Assembly: GCA_918244965.1 (NCBI GenBank)
Contig: CAKJYC010000013.1
Coordinates: 1-42,279 of the forward strand
DNA: 42,279 bases
Direction of reading: 5' to 3'
From: Clostridiales bacterium
GTDB taxonomy: Bacteria > Bacillota > Clostridia > Christensenellales > CAG-138
Under the pieces are notes generated by a model that saw nothing but the letters and a program-made list of their open reading frames with translations, did no database searches and was not told the origin of the DNA. Of the stretch, positions 7,913 to 16,878 are shown piece after piece. The translations under genes and the position numbers were made by a program. Within the stretch, counting starts at the first letter, position 1. Each line of letters starts with the position of its first letter.

Positions 7913-8839
7913 ATGGAAAATCAAAACAAACAGCCGTCTCTGAAACAAGAAACCAAACAGCCGTCCAAGACGAAGGGCGCGATCAGCCGCCTGATCATCC
8001 TCGCCGCGATCGGCGGCGTGGTCCTGTTCGTCGGGTTCTACACCGGCCGCATCAAGGAGATCCCGCTTGCCAAGCCTGACTTTACGGCCATCCTGAACGG
8101 GCTTCTGCTTCTGGTGCTTCTGCTGATCATCGAAGCCGTCCTGTCCATCGTGCTGACGCACATCAAGCCGCGCTCCAACCGCGGCAAGACGCTGATCGCG
8201 CTGACCCGGAACATCCTGCGCTATGCGGTGATCCTTGCGGCGATCTGCATCGTGCTGACCATGCTGACCGTCGATATCGTCACGATCGTCGCCGGCCTCG
8301 GCATCCTCGCCCTGATCATCGGGTTCGGCGCGGAGAGCCTGATCGCGGACGTCGTCACCGGCATGTTCATCCTGATCGACAACCAGTACAACATCGGCGA
8401 CATCATCGAGGTCAACGGCTTCCGCGGGACCGTCACGGATATCAGCGTCCGCACGACGATGCTGACCGACGTCGGCGGTAACGTGAAGATCATCAACAAT
8501 TCCGACATGAAGTACGTCCTGAACCGCTCGGACAACACGTCCCGCGCGGTCACGGATTTCCCGATCCCGTACGACGTCGATTACGAGGATCTCGAAAAGA
8601 AGCTGCCAGCGATGCTGGAGCGCATCTATGAGGCAAACACCGACATCATGAAGGCCGTCCCCGTGTACGCCGGCATCGACCAGTTTGCCGACAGCTCAGT
8701 TAACCTGCGGTTCGTCGTGGAGGTCGCAGAGAGCGATATCTATTCCGGTACGCGCGCCCTGAACCGCGCACTGTTTATCGAAATGCGCAAGCTCGGCATT
8801 GAGGTGCCGTTCCCGCAGGTGGATGTGCATCAGAAATGA
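7913..8839 (+). CDS. mscS: MscS family small-conductance mechanosensitive channel
   Basis: About 308 aa. A charged N-terminus (to about 25) is followed by three membrane helices. The pore-lining helix is in the segment GLGILALIIGFGAESLIADVV and is followed by the beta domain FILIDNQYNIGDIIEVNGFRGTV and a C-terminal alpha/beta cage domain ending FPQVDVH, all typical of MscS. It opens under membrane tension to release solutes. Two ATGs occur (7910 and 7913); the Shine-Dalgarno AGGAG at 7901-7905 fits the second better. The stop overlaps the next gene by four bases. Confidence 0.92.
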   Translation: MENQNKQPSLKQETKQPSKTKGAISRLIILAAIGGVVLFVGFYTGRIKEIPLAKPDFTAILNGLLLLVLLLIIEAVLSIVLTHIKPRSNRGKTLIALTRNILRYAVILAAICIVLTMLTVDIVTIVAGLGILALIIGFGAESLIADVVTGMFILIDNQYNIGDIIEVNGFRGTVTDISVRTTMLTDVGGNVKIINNSDMKYVLNRSDNTSRAVTDFPIPYDVDYEDLEKKLPAMLERIYEANTDIMKAVPVYAGIDQFADSSVNLRFVVEVAESDIYSGTRALNRALFIEMRKLGIEVPFPQVDVHQK

Positions 8840-9753
8840 GACAGCGATCCACGGAACGATCCGCAACACGCTTTTCGGGCAGGACGGTCCGCCGTCCGAC
8901 CGAACGCAAAAAAGCGCATGAGGCGGTCGGCGCGCCGCCCGAATTCCACGAAAACGGCGCGCCTGAGCTGCCCGTTCTGCCGGACGAATACAACCGCAAG
9001 GCGCCGCTCTATGACGAGGCGGCGGAGGCGGCGAAGCGTCATAAGCAGTTCAAGAAGCTCTTGCTGGTCCTGTCCGCGACCGGCGCGCTCGCGCTCGGCC
9101 TTGCCGTGACGCCCGCGCTGAAACAGACGCCGTCCGGGCCGGATACGGAGCCGACGCAGCTGCCCGTTGTCGTCGACGTCTCCACGCCGGAGCCGACGGT
9201 CGAAGCGTCGCCCGAAGCGACGCAAAAGCCGACCGAAGCGCCCACGCCGGAGCCGACTGCGGTTCCCACCGAGGAACCGACGCCGGAGCCGACCTCGACG
9301 GAGAATTATGACGACACGATCGAAAGCGTCGAGCTGCAGACCGTCTCGTGGGAGCGCGGCGAGGGCGAAGGCGCAGAGTTCTGGCTGGTCGCGCGCATCC
9401 CGAAGAAGAACGTCGAGAAGGGCATTTCGTTCCTGACGTCAAACGGCAGCATCGTCATGGAGGTGTACGCCTGGGTCGACGTTCAGAATGCCGACCTTGA
9501 CGACTGGCACGGCATCATGACCGCGTCGGAGTATGATACGGAGGTATTCACCGCCGAAAACGGCGACATGATCGCGATCATGCGCTCGTCGATGTACTGG
9601 CCGAAAAAGGAGCATCTGCCGCTTAATAACAGCCTCGTCACCTTTGCCGTGACCGCCGGACAGTTCGACGAAAGCGGCAATTACCAAGGAGAATCCGCTC
9701 CTTCCAACCGCCTGACCGTTGCGTTCGGGCAGAACGCTTCTGTCATATATTAA
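8836..9753 (+). CDS. Membrane-anchored extracellular protein with Pro/Thr/Glu linker
   Basis: A 305 aa type II membrane protein: a basic cytoplasmic part of about 75 residues, one helix (KLLLVLSATGALALGLAV, about 76-94), a linker of PTPEPT repeats (about 110-158), and a C-terminal beta-rich domain of about 145 residues with many Trp and Asp. The outer domain is not recognised. It overlaps mscS by four bases and so is expressed with it. A role at the cell surface is all the sequence supports. Confidence 0.7.
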   Translation: MRQRSTERSATRFSGRTVRRPTERKKAHEAVGAPPEFHENGAPELPVLPDEYNRKAPLYDEAAEAAKRHKQFKKLLLVLSATGALALGLAVTPALKQTPSGPDTEPTQLPVVVDVSTPEPTVEASPEATQKPTEAPTPEPTAVPTEEPTPEPTSTENYDDTIESVELQTVSWERGEGEGAEFWLVARIPKKNVEKGISFLTSNGSIVMEVYAWVDVQNADLDDWHGIMTASEYDTEVFTAENGDMIAIMRSSMYWPKKEHLPLNNSLVTFAVTAGQFDESGNYQGESAPSNRLTVAFGQNASVIY

Positions 9754-9782
9754 ACCAACAGAACAAATAAGGAGGAAACAAC

Positions 9783-10148
9783 ATGAACGAAAAGTACAAA
9801 CCCGTCTACCTGCCGATGGCCTGCCTGATGATCATGGAGGTCGCCATTGCCGTCATGCTTCTTTGGGGCTTCTTCGGCAACGCATGGGACAAGAGCTGGA
9901 TCGCAACCTATCTCGGCGTCTGCCTCTGCATCGAGCTCCTGTATTACAACACCGCGCTGAACAAGGGCCAGCACCCGATCAAGTCCTTCTACCCGACCTT
10001 CATCATGATCGGCTTCGCGATCTTCTTCTTCTGCGGCTTTGCGCTGCAGGGCTGGTCCTACAGCTGGATCGGTCTCGTTGCCGCAGCCGTTGCGGTCGCG
10101 ATCCTGATCCCGATCGACAAGGCCGTTTCGAAGAAGGCGCAGCAGTAA
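9783..10148 (+). CDS. Four-helix integral membrane protein, unknown
   Basis: A 121 aa protein almost entirely hydrophobic, with four helices (about 9-29, 38-55, 66-86, 90-112) and a basic C-terminus KAVSKKAQQ. A strong AAGGAGG site precedes the ATG. No conserved family is recognised. Its place between two envelope-protein genes, with no promoter in the 29-base gap, suggests the same transcript. Confidence 0.68.
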   Translation: MNEKYKPVYLPMACLMIMEVAIAVMLLWGFFGNAWDKSWIATYLGVCLCIELLYYNTALNKGQHPIKSFYPTFIMIGFAIFFFCGFALQGWSYSWIGLVAAAVAVAILIPIDKAVSKKAQQ

Positions 10149-10158
10149 GGCGGATCCC

Positions 10159-11022
10159 ATGAAGCATCTGAAACCGATTCTCGGTCTGCTGCTGGCGCTT
10201 GCGCTGCTGCTCGGTACGGTCGCCTGCACCGCAGATAAGCCAAAAGAACAGGCGGAGGCAACCGACGCACCCGCGCAGCCGACCGACGCGCCCGAAGTCG
10301 AGGCATACACGCCCGATCCGGAAACCATCGTGCCCGATTCGCCCACCGACGCGCCCGAAGAAAAGCCCACGCCGGAGCCTTCGGCCGACGTTCCCGACGC
10401 GCCGGAGGTCGACATCACCGGCGAATGGTACTCGAACTACTACGGCGTCCTGCAGGTGTTTGCGTTCAACGCAGACGGCACTTACACGCTGACCTATCCC
10501 GAAATTGATGACGCAGTCGTGACAGGCGCCTGGGTGCTTGACGGCGACACGGTCGTGCTGGACGAAGGCGCATACTATGAGCCGCTGAAGGTGCAGGACG
10601 GCAAGCTGATCTGGAAGGACGTCATCAGCGACGCCGTTCCCTTCACACGGGAAAAGCCGGAGGACGTTCCCGTGCCCGATGTGCCCGTCGTGCCGACGGA
10701 CAACAGCGCGTTTTACGGCGTCTGGAAGGCGGAATACATCACCGACACGGCAAACACGATCCGTCTGTCCGCGGATTCGATCGGACTGAATCTGGTGCTG
10801 CGCATTGACGAAGTCTCGGTCGTGATGGAAGTCGACGAGGATCCGGAGCAGACGCTGACGCTGCCGTACACGGTGGAAAACGGCGTGCTGACGTTCACGA
10901 TCGACGCCGACGGCGTGCCGACCGGAACGCATCTTGTTCTGCTTGCAGACGGTACGCTGCAGATGACGATGGACGGCGAGGAGAACGCGGACACGATTTA
11001 CATTCTCGTGCCGATCAAGTAA
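10159..11022 (+). CDS. Lipoprotein with two lipocalin-like repeats
   Basis: A 287 aa protein with a lipoprotein signal ending LLLGTVAC (Cys23), an acidic Pro/Thr/Ala/Asp linker (about 25-88) and two similar beta-rich units. The first starts ITGEWYSNYYGVLQVFAFNADGTYTL and the second FYGVWKAEY, each like the lipocalin-like domains (DUF5640-type) common in clostridial lipoproteins. They may bind a small molecule or protein outside the cell. It is the last gene before a strong terminator. Confidence 0.72.
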   Translation: MKHLKPILGLLLALALLLGTVACTADKPKEQAEATDAPAQPTDAPEVEAYTPDPETIVPDSPTDAPEEKPTPEPSADVPDAPEVDITGEWYSNYYGVLQVFAFNADGTYTLTYPEIDDAVVTGAWVLDGDTVVLDEGAYYEPLKVQDGKLIWKDVISDAVPFTREKPEDVPVPDVPVVPTDNSAFYGVWKAEYITDTANTIRLSADSIGLNLVLRIDEVSVVMEVDEDPEQTLTLPYTVENGVLTFTIDADGVPTGTHLVLLADGTLQMTMDGEENADTIYILVPIK

Positions 11023-11036
11023 TCGAACCAAACAGC

Positions 11037-11076
11037 AAAAATGCGCAAGGCCCGAAAAAGGCTTTGCGCATTTTTT
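11037..11076 (+). terminator. Intrinsic terminator after lipoprotein gene
   Basis: The stem AATGCGCAAGGCC / GGCTTTGCGCATT, with one imperfect pair, is followed by six T. The final T bases overlap the -35 region of the tspO promoter. Confidence 0.88.
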
Positions 11077-11105
11077 GCATGGATCGCCGCAAAAGCGCGT
11101 ACAAT
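11075..11105 (+). promoter_or_regulatory. Promoter of tspO, start predicted on the ATG
   Basis: TACAAT (11100-11105) has TTGCAT (11075-11080) 19 bases upstream, a long spacer. The seventh base after the -10 box is the A of the tspO ATG at 11112 and there is no Shine-Dalgarno, so the mRNA may be leaderless. Confidence 0.5.
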
Positions 11106-11111
11106 AGCACC

Positions 11112-11588
11112 ATGAACAGAAAACAGAAAACCGATCTTGCATATCTTCTGTGGACGCTGCTGCCGCTTGCGGTCGGCGGTCTGTCCTCTTTGATCTCAAT
11201 GAACGGCATGCGCGAGAACGCCATGCTGCCCCAGCCCGCGCTGCAGCCGCCGCCTTGGGTGTTCATTACGGCATGGACGATCCTTTACCTGTTGATGGGT
11301 CTCGGCGCGGGGCTCGTATGGAACGCTGTGCCGCGCGGATGGAAGGACGCGCTGATCCCGTTCATCGCGCAGCTCGTGCTGAACTTCCTCTGGTCGCCGC
11401 TGTTCTTTGCTCTGAAGCTCCGGCTTGCGGCGTTCTTCGTGCTGCTGGGCATGCTCGGCCTTGCGATCTGGATGACCGTCGCGTTCTACAAGGCTCGGAA
11501 GAGCGCGGGGCTTCTGCAGATCCCGTACCTGCTCTGGCTGTGCTTTGCGGGGTATCTGAATCTTGCGGCGTATCTGATCAACGGATGA
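11112..11588 (+). CDS. tspO: TspO/MBR family tryptophan-rich sensory protein
   Basis: A 158 aa protein with five membrane helices. Family marks are PPPWVFITAWTILYLLMG, NFLWSPLFFALK and a final LLWLCFAGYLNLAAYL, at the usual spacing and length. TspO proteins bind porphyrins or cholesterol-like ligands and affect tetrapyrrole traffic and stress. No heme genes lie beside it here, though cobalamin genes are 8 kb away. The ATG at 11112 is the only start that keeps the first helix intact; no ribosome site precedes it. Confidence 0.9.
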   Translation: MNRKQKTDLAYLLWTLLPLAVGGLSSLISMNGMRENAMLPQPALQPPPWVFITAWTILYLLMGLGAGLVWNAVPRGWKDALIPFIAQLVLNFLWSPLFFALKLRLAAFFVLLGMLGLAIWMTVAFYKARKSAGLLQIPYLLWLCFAGYLNLAAYLING

Positions 11589-11605
11589 TTTGCTGCAACA
11601 GCCTT

Positions 11606-11632
11606 ACCTCCCGGATTTCGGGAGGTTTTTTA
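11606..11632 (+). terminator. Intrinsic terminator after tspO
   Basis: ACCTCCCG pairs with CGGGAGGT around a 5-base loop and is followed by six T. Confidence 0.9.
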
Positions 11633-11642
11633 TATTTTCATA

Positions 11643-11671
11643 TTGCGTTCGACCGAAAAAAAGCGTATGAT
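11643..11671 (+). promoter_or_regulatory. Promoter of mrnC-rlmB-sigH run
   Basis: TTGCGT (11643-11648), 17 bases, TATGAT (11666-11671). The ATG at 11680 lies only 9 bases past the -10 box and lacks a Shine-Dalgarno. Confidence 0.6.
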
Positions 11672-11679
11672 TATGATGT

Positions 11680-12126
11680 ATGAGCATGCATTCCGATATC
11701 AGTACATCCATGGGGATCGAACGTCCATGCGATCCGCTTTCTCTGCCGGCGCTGACGCTGGCGTACCTCGGCGACACAGTCTATGACCTGTATGTGCGCA
11801 CGACGCTGGCCGAGACGCTGCGGCTGCCGATGCGCGCGCTGCACCTTGAAGCGGCAAAGCACGTCTGCGCCGCGGGACAGGCCGCCGCGTACCGGCGCAT
11901 TGCGGACGCGCTCTCCGAGGAGGAGCAGGCGGCGTTCCGGCGCGGGCGCAACGCGCATTCCGGCACCGTGCCGAAGCACGCGGACGTGCGCGACTACCGC
12001 GTGGCGACAGGACTCGAAGCGCTGCTCGGCCATCTGTATCTTTTGGGCAGGGACGAACGCATCGGTGCGCTGATGCGCCTTGCCCTTACCCTGACAAACG
12101 ATCTTGAAAAGGAGCCCGAACGATGA
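11680..12126 (+). CDS. mrnC: Mini-ribonuclease III
   Basis: A 148 aa RNase III catalytic domain without a double-stranded RNA binding domain, as in Mini-III of Bacillota. Signature parts are LTLAYLGDTVYDLYVR (metal-binding Asp), RGRNAHSGTVPKHADVRDYRVATGLEALLGHLYL, whose Glu is the second catalytic acid. It trims the ends of 23S rRNA precursors. The next gene encodes the 23S rRNA methylase RlmB, and they overlap by four bases, the conserved Bacillota order. An internal ATG (residue 11) is possible but also lacks a ribosome site. Confidence 0.93.
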   Translation: MSMHSDISTSMGIERPCDPLSLPALTLAYLGDTVYDLYVRTTLAETLRLPMRALHLEAAKHVCAAGQAAAYRRIADALSEEEQAAFRRGRNAHSGTVPKHADVRDYRVATGLEALLGHLYLLGRDERIGALMRLALTLTNDLEKEPER

Positions 12127-13205
12127 GCGAAAAGAAGGAATACGGCAAACGTCCCGCATCGCGGGAGACCGGCGTGCGCACGCAGTATGACAAGCCCTAC
12201 GGCAAAAAGCCGTACGAGGGCGGCAAAAAGAGCTACGGCAGCAGCGATCGCGACTATCCGAAGCCCGTCTACGGCAAAACGTACAGCGATCATCGCAAAA
12301 AGAACGCCGAACAGCAGGGCGATCCCGCGAAAAAGCCGTATACGCGCAAGCCGAACGAACGCGGCGACAAGCCGTATGAGCGTAAGCCGTTCGACCGCAG
12401 CGACAGGCCGAAAAAGCCGTACACGCCCGCCGAAACGCCGAACGAGCGCGACGAACAGCCGTTCCTTTTGATCGGCCGCAACGCCGTGCGCGAAGCGATC
12501 AAGAGCGGACGCAGCATCGACCGCATTCTGGTGACGACGGAACACGACGGGTCCCTGGGCGAGATCGTGACCCTTGCGCGCGAACGCAAGCTGGTCGTGC
12601 GCGAGGTCGACCGCAAGAAGCTGGACGAGCTGTGCATGCCGTTCGGCCACGGCGGCAAGACCGCGAACCATCAGGGTGTCGTGGCGTACGCCGCAGGCGT
12701 GACCTACTGTGAGCTAAGTGACATCCTCGACCTTGCCGAGGTGCGCGGCGAGGATCCGTTCGTGATCGTGCTGGACGGCGTGGAGGATCCGCACAACCTC
12801 GGTTCGATCATCCGCAGCGCGGACTGCGCAGGCGCGCACGGCGTCGTCATCGGCAAGCGCAGGAGCGCGTCGGTCACGGCCGCCGCCGTCAAAGCGAGCG
12901 CGGGCGCGACCGAATACGTGAAGATCGCGCGGGTCGTCAACATCTCCGCGGCGCTGCAGCAGCTGAAGAGCGCGGGCCTTTGGGTCGCAGGCGCGGACAT
13001 GGCGGGCGGCGACATGCGCACGCAGGCGCTGAAGGGACCGCTGGCGCTGGTCATCGGCAACGAGGGCGAAGGCCTTTCCAAGCTCGTGCGCGACAACTGC
13101 GATTTTCTCGTTTCGATCCCGATGCAGGGACATATCGACTCGCTGAACGCCGGCGTGGCGGCCGCCGTCCTGATGTTTGAAAAGAAGAGGCAGGACGCCG
13201 AATGA
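12123..13205 (+). CDS. rlmB: 23S rRNA (guanosine-2'-O)-methyltransferase RlmB, long basic N-tail
   Basis: A 360 aa SPOUT/SpoU methyltransferase. After a low-complexity Lys/Tyr/Pro/Arg tail (about 1-110, repeated KKPY/RKP motifs), the SpoU substrate-binding domain begins FLLIGRNAVREAI. The knotted catalytic domain shows LDGVEDPHNLGSIIRSADCAG, IGNEGEGLS and IPMQGHIDSLNAGVAAAV, holding the three SpoU motifs. RlmB methylates G2251 (E. coli numbering) in 23S rRNA using S-adenosylmethionine. Typical RlmB proteins are near 250 aa, so the tail is an addition, probably RNA binding. It overlaps sigH by four bases. Confidence 0.92.
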   Translation: MSEKKEYGKRPASRETGVRTQYDKPYGKKPYEGGKKSYGSSDRDYPKPVYGKTYSDHRKKNAEQQGDPAKKPYTRKPNERGDKPYERKPFDRSDRPKKPYTPAETPNERDEQPFLLIGRNAVREAIKSGRSIDRILVTTEHDGSLGEIVTLARERKLVVREVDRKKLDELCMPFGHGGKTANHQGVVAYAAGVTYCELSDILDLAEVRGEDPFVIVLDGVEDPHNLGSIIRSADCAGAHGVVIGKRRSASVTAAAVKASAGATEYVKIARVVNISAALQQLKSAGLWVAGADMAGGDMRTQALKGPLALVIGNEGEGLSKLVRDNCDFLVSIPMQGHIDSLNAGVAAAVLMFEKKRQDAE

Positions 13206-13804
13206 GCATGCGCGAACCGACCGATGAACAACTGATCGCGCGCATCCGCGAGGGCGACGGCGAGGCGGAAACGCTGCTGTACGAGCGTTACAAGCAGCTG
13301 GTCCGTTCGCGCGCGCATTCGTATTTTCTGATCGGCGCGGACCACGAAGATCTTGTGCAGGAGGGCATGCTGGGGCTGTATAAGGCGGTGTGCGAGTACG
13401 ACGGAAACAAGGCCGCCTCCTTCAAGAGCTTTGCGGAGCTGTGCATCACGCGGCAGATCTTGTCCGCGATCAAGAACGCAACGCGCAAAAAACACACGCC
13501 GCTGAACAACTACATCTCCCTGAACAGCTCCCCGCTCGAAGCCCAGGGCGAGCTGACGCTGCTCGATACGATGCGTTCGATGCGCGTCGCCGATCCGGAG
13601 GACGTGCTGATCGGGCGTGAAAACTTCGAGCGGATGATACAGTATCTCGAAACGGCGCTCTCCCCGATGGAACGGCGCGTGCTCGGTCTGTATCTGGACG
13701 GCTTCTCCTACCCGCAGATCGCCGCGCACATCGACCGTCCGCAAAAAGCGGTCGACAACGCGATGCAGCGGGTAAAACGGAAATTGGAAGGGTTTATGAA
13801 CTAA
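13202..13804 (+). CDS. sigH: RNA polymerase sigma factor SigH (sporulation type)
   Basis: A 200 aa sigma-70 family protein. Region 2 spans about 5-85 with DLVQEGMLGLYKAVCEYD (core binding and -10 melting), and region 4 (about 140-198) has the helix-turn-helix YLDGFSYPQIAAHIDRPQKAVDNAMQRVK. The order mrnC-rlmB-sigH matches the B. subtilis sigH neighbourhood, which supports SigH over other small sigma factors. SigH drives early stationary-phase and spore-entry genes in that species; whether this organism sporulates cannot be seen here. Confidence 0.9.
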   Translation: MSMREPTDEQLIARIREGDGEAETLLYERYKQLVRSRAHSYFLIGADHEDLVQEGMLGLYKAVCEYDGNKAASFKSFAELCITRQILSAIKNATRKKHTPLNNYISLNSSPLEAQGELTLLDTMRSMRVADPEDVLIGRENFERMIQYLETALSPMERRVLGLYLDGFSYPQIAAHIDRPQKAVDNAMQRVKRKLEGFMN

Positions 13805-13817
13805 GGAGAATGTGCTT

Positions 13818-15506
<1,689 letters not shown>

Positions 15507-15507
15507 T

Positions 15508-16788
15508 ATGCTGGATATCAAACTGGTCCGGTCGAATCCGGAGCTCGTAAAAGAGAACATCAAAAAGAAATTCCAGGACGAAAAGCTCGTTCTGGTCGAC
15601 GAAGTGCTTGCGTTCGACAAGGAGTACCGCGAGGCGCACGTCCGCTGCGATTACCTGCGCAACCAGCGCAACGTGATCAGTAAGTCCATCGGCGTCATGA
15701 TGGCGCACGGCGAGCGCGACAAAGCCGAGGAAGCCAAAAAGCAGGTCGGCGCGATGGCGAAGGAGATGGCGGATCTGGAGGTCCGCGAGACCGAGCTGGA
15801 GGGCGAGATCAGAAAGCGCATGCTCGTCATCCCGAACATCATCGACGACACGGTTCCGATCGGCAAAGACGATTCCGAAAACGTCGAGATCGAGCGCTTC
15901 GGCGAGCCGGTCGTGCCGGACTTTGAGATCCCCTACCATGTGGACATCATGGAGCGTCTTTCGGGCATCGACCTCGATTCCGCGCGCAAGACGAGCGGCA
16001 ACGGCTTCTATTACCTGATGGGCGACATCGCGCGGCTTCACAGCGCGATCCTGTCCTATGCCCGCGATTTCATGATTGACCGCGGCTATACCTACATCGT
16101 GCCGCCGTTCATGATCCGCTCGGCGGTCGTCGACGGCGTCATGAGCTTTGCCGAAATGGAGAACATGATGTACAAGATCGAGGGCGAGGACCTGTACCTG
16201 ATCGGCACCAGCGAGCACAGCATGATCGGCCGGTTCATGAATACGTTCCACGACGAGGACAAGCTGCCGCTGCGGCTCACGAGCTATTCACCCTGCTTCC
16301 GCAAGGAGGTCGGCGCGCATGGCATCGAAGAGCGCGGCGTATACCGCATCCACCAGTTCGAGAAGCAGGAGATGATCATCGTCTGCAAGCCTGAGGAAAG
16401 CCGCACGCTGTACAACGAGCTGTGGCAGAACACGGTCGATTTCTTCCGTTCGCTCGACATCCCGGTGCGCACGCTCGAATGCTGCTCCGGCGACCTCGCG
16501 GACCTGAAGGTGAAGAGCTGCGACGTCGAGGCATGGTCCCCGCGCCAGCAGAAATACTTCGAGGTCGGCAGCTGCTCGAACCTCGGCGACGCGCAGGCAC
16601 GGCGCCTCGGCATCCGCGTCAAGAACAAGGAGAAGGGCAACTACTTCGCGCACACGCTGAACAACACGGTCGTCGCGCCGCCGCGCATGCTGATCGCGTT
16701 CCTTGAAAACAACCTGCAGGCGGACGGCACGGTGCGCATTCCCGCGCCGCTGCGGCCGTACATGGGCTTCAAGGACCATCTCGGCTGA
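15508..16788 (+). CDS. serS: Seryl-tRNA synthetase
   Basis: A 426 aa class II synthetase that charges tRNA-Ser (and tRNA-Sec). The N-terminal long coiled-coil tRNA arm covers about 30-105. Motif 2 is PCFRKEVGAHGIEERGVYRIHQFEKQE and motif 3 is PPRMLIAFLENN within HTLNNTVVAPPRML. The HTLNNT and following Pro-Pro differ from the common bacterial NGS-x-LAVGR form and look more like archaeal-type SerS. The tail VRIPAPLRPYMG is complete. It ends the cotranscribed run before a strong terminator. Confidence 0.93.
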   Translation: MLDIKLVRSNPELVKENIKKKFQDEKLVLVDEVLAFDKEYREAHVRCDYLRNQRNVISKSIGVMMAHGERDKAEEAKKQVGAMAKEMADLEVRETELEGEIRKRMLVIPNIIDDTVPIGKDDSENVEIERFGEPVVPDFEIPYHVDIMERLSGIDLDSARKTSGNGFYYLMGDIARLHSAILSYARDFMIDRGYTYIVPPFMIRSAVVDGVMSFAEMENMMYKIEGEDLYLIGTSEHSMIGRFMNTFHDEDKLPLRLTSYSPCFRKEVGAHGIEERGVYRIHQFEKQEMIIVCKPEESRTLYNELWQNTVDFFRSLDIPVRTLECCSGDLADLKVKSCDVEAWSPRQQKYFEVGSCSNLGDAQARRLGIRVKNKEKGNYFAHTLNNTVVAPPRMLIAFLENNLQADGTVRIPAPLRPYMGFKDHLG

Positions 16789-16818
16789 GGCCAAGACAAC
16801 AATACGGTATCAAAGCAA

Positions 16819-16856
16819 GGGGCTGTTCAAACGTGTTTGAACAGCCCCCGTTTTAT
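16819..16856 (+). terminator. Intrinsic terminator after serS
   Basis: A perfect 14-base stem (GGGGCTGTTCAAAC / GTTTGAACAGCCCC, loop GT) is followed by CGTTTT. It may also stop the convergent gene. Confidence 0.9.
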
Positions 16857-16878
16857 TGCTTTTCGGTTGAGACAGGCG

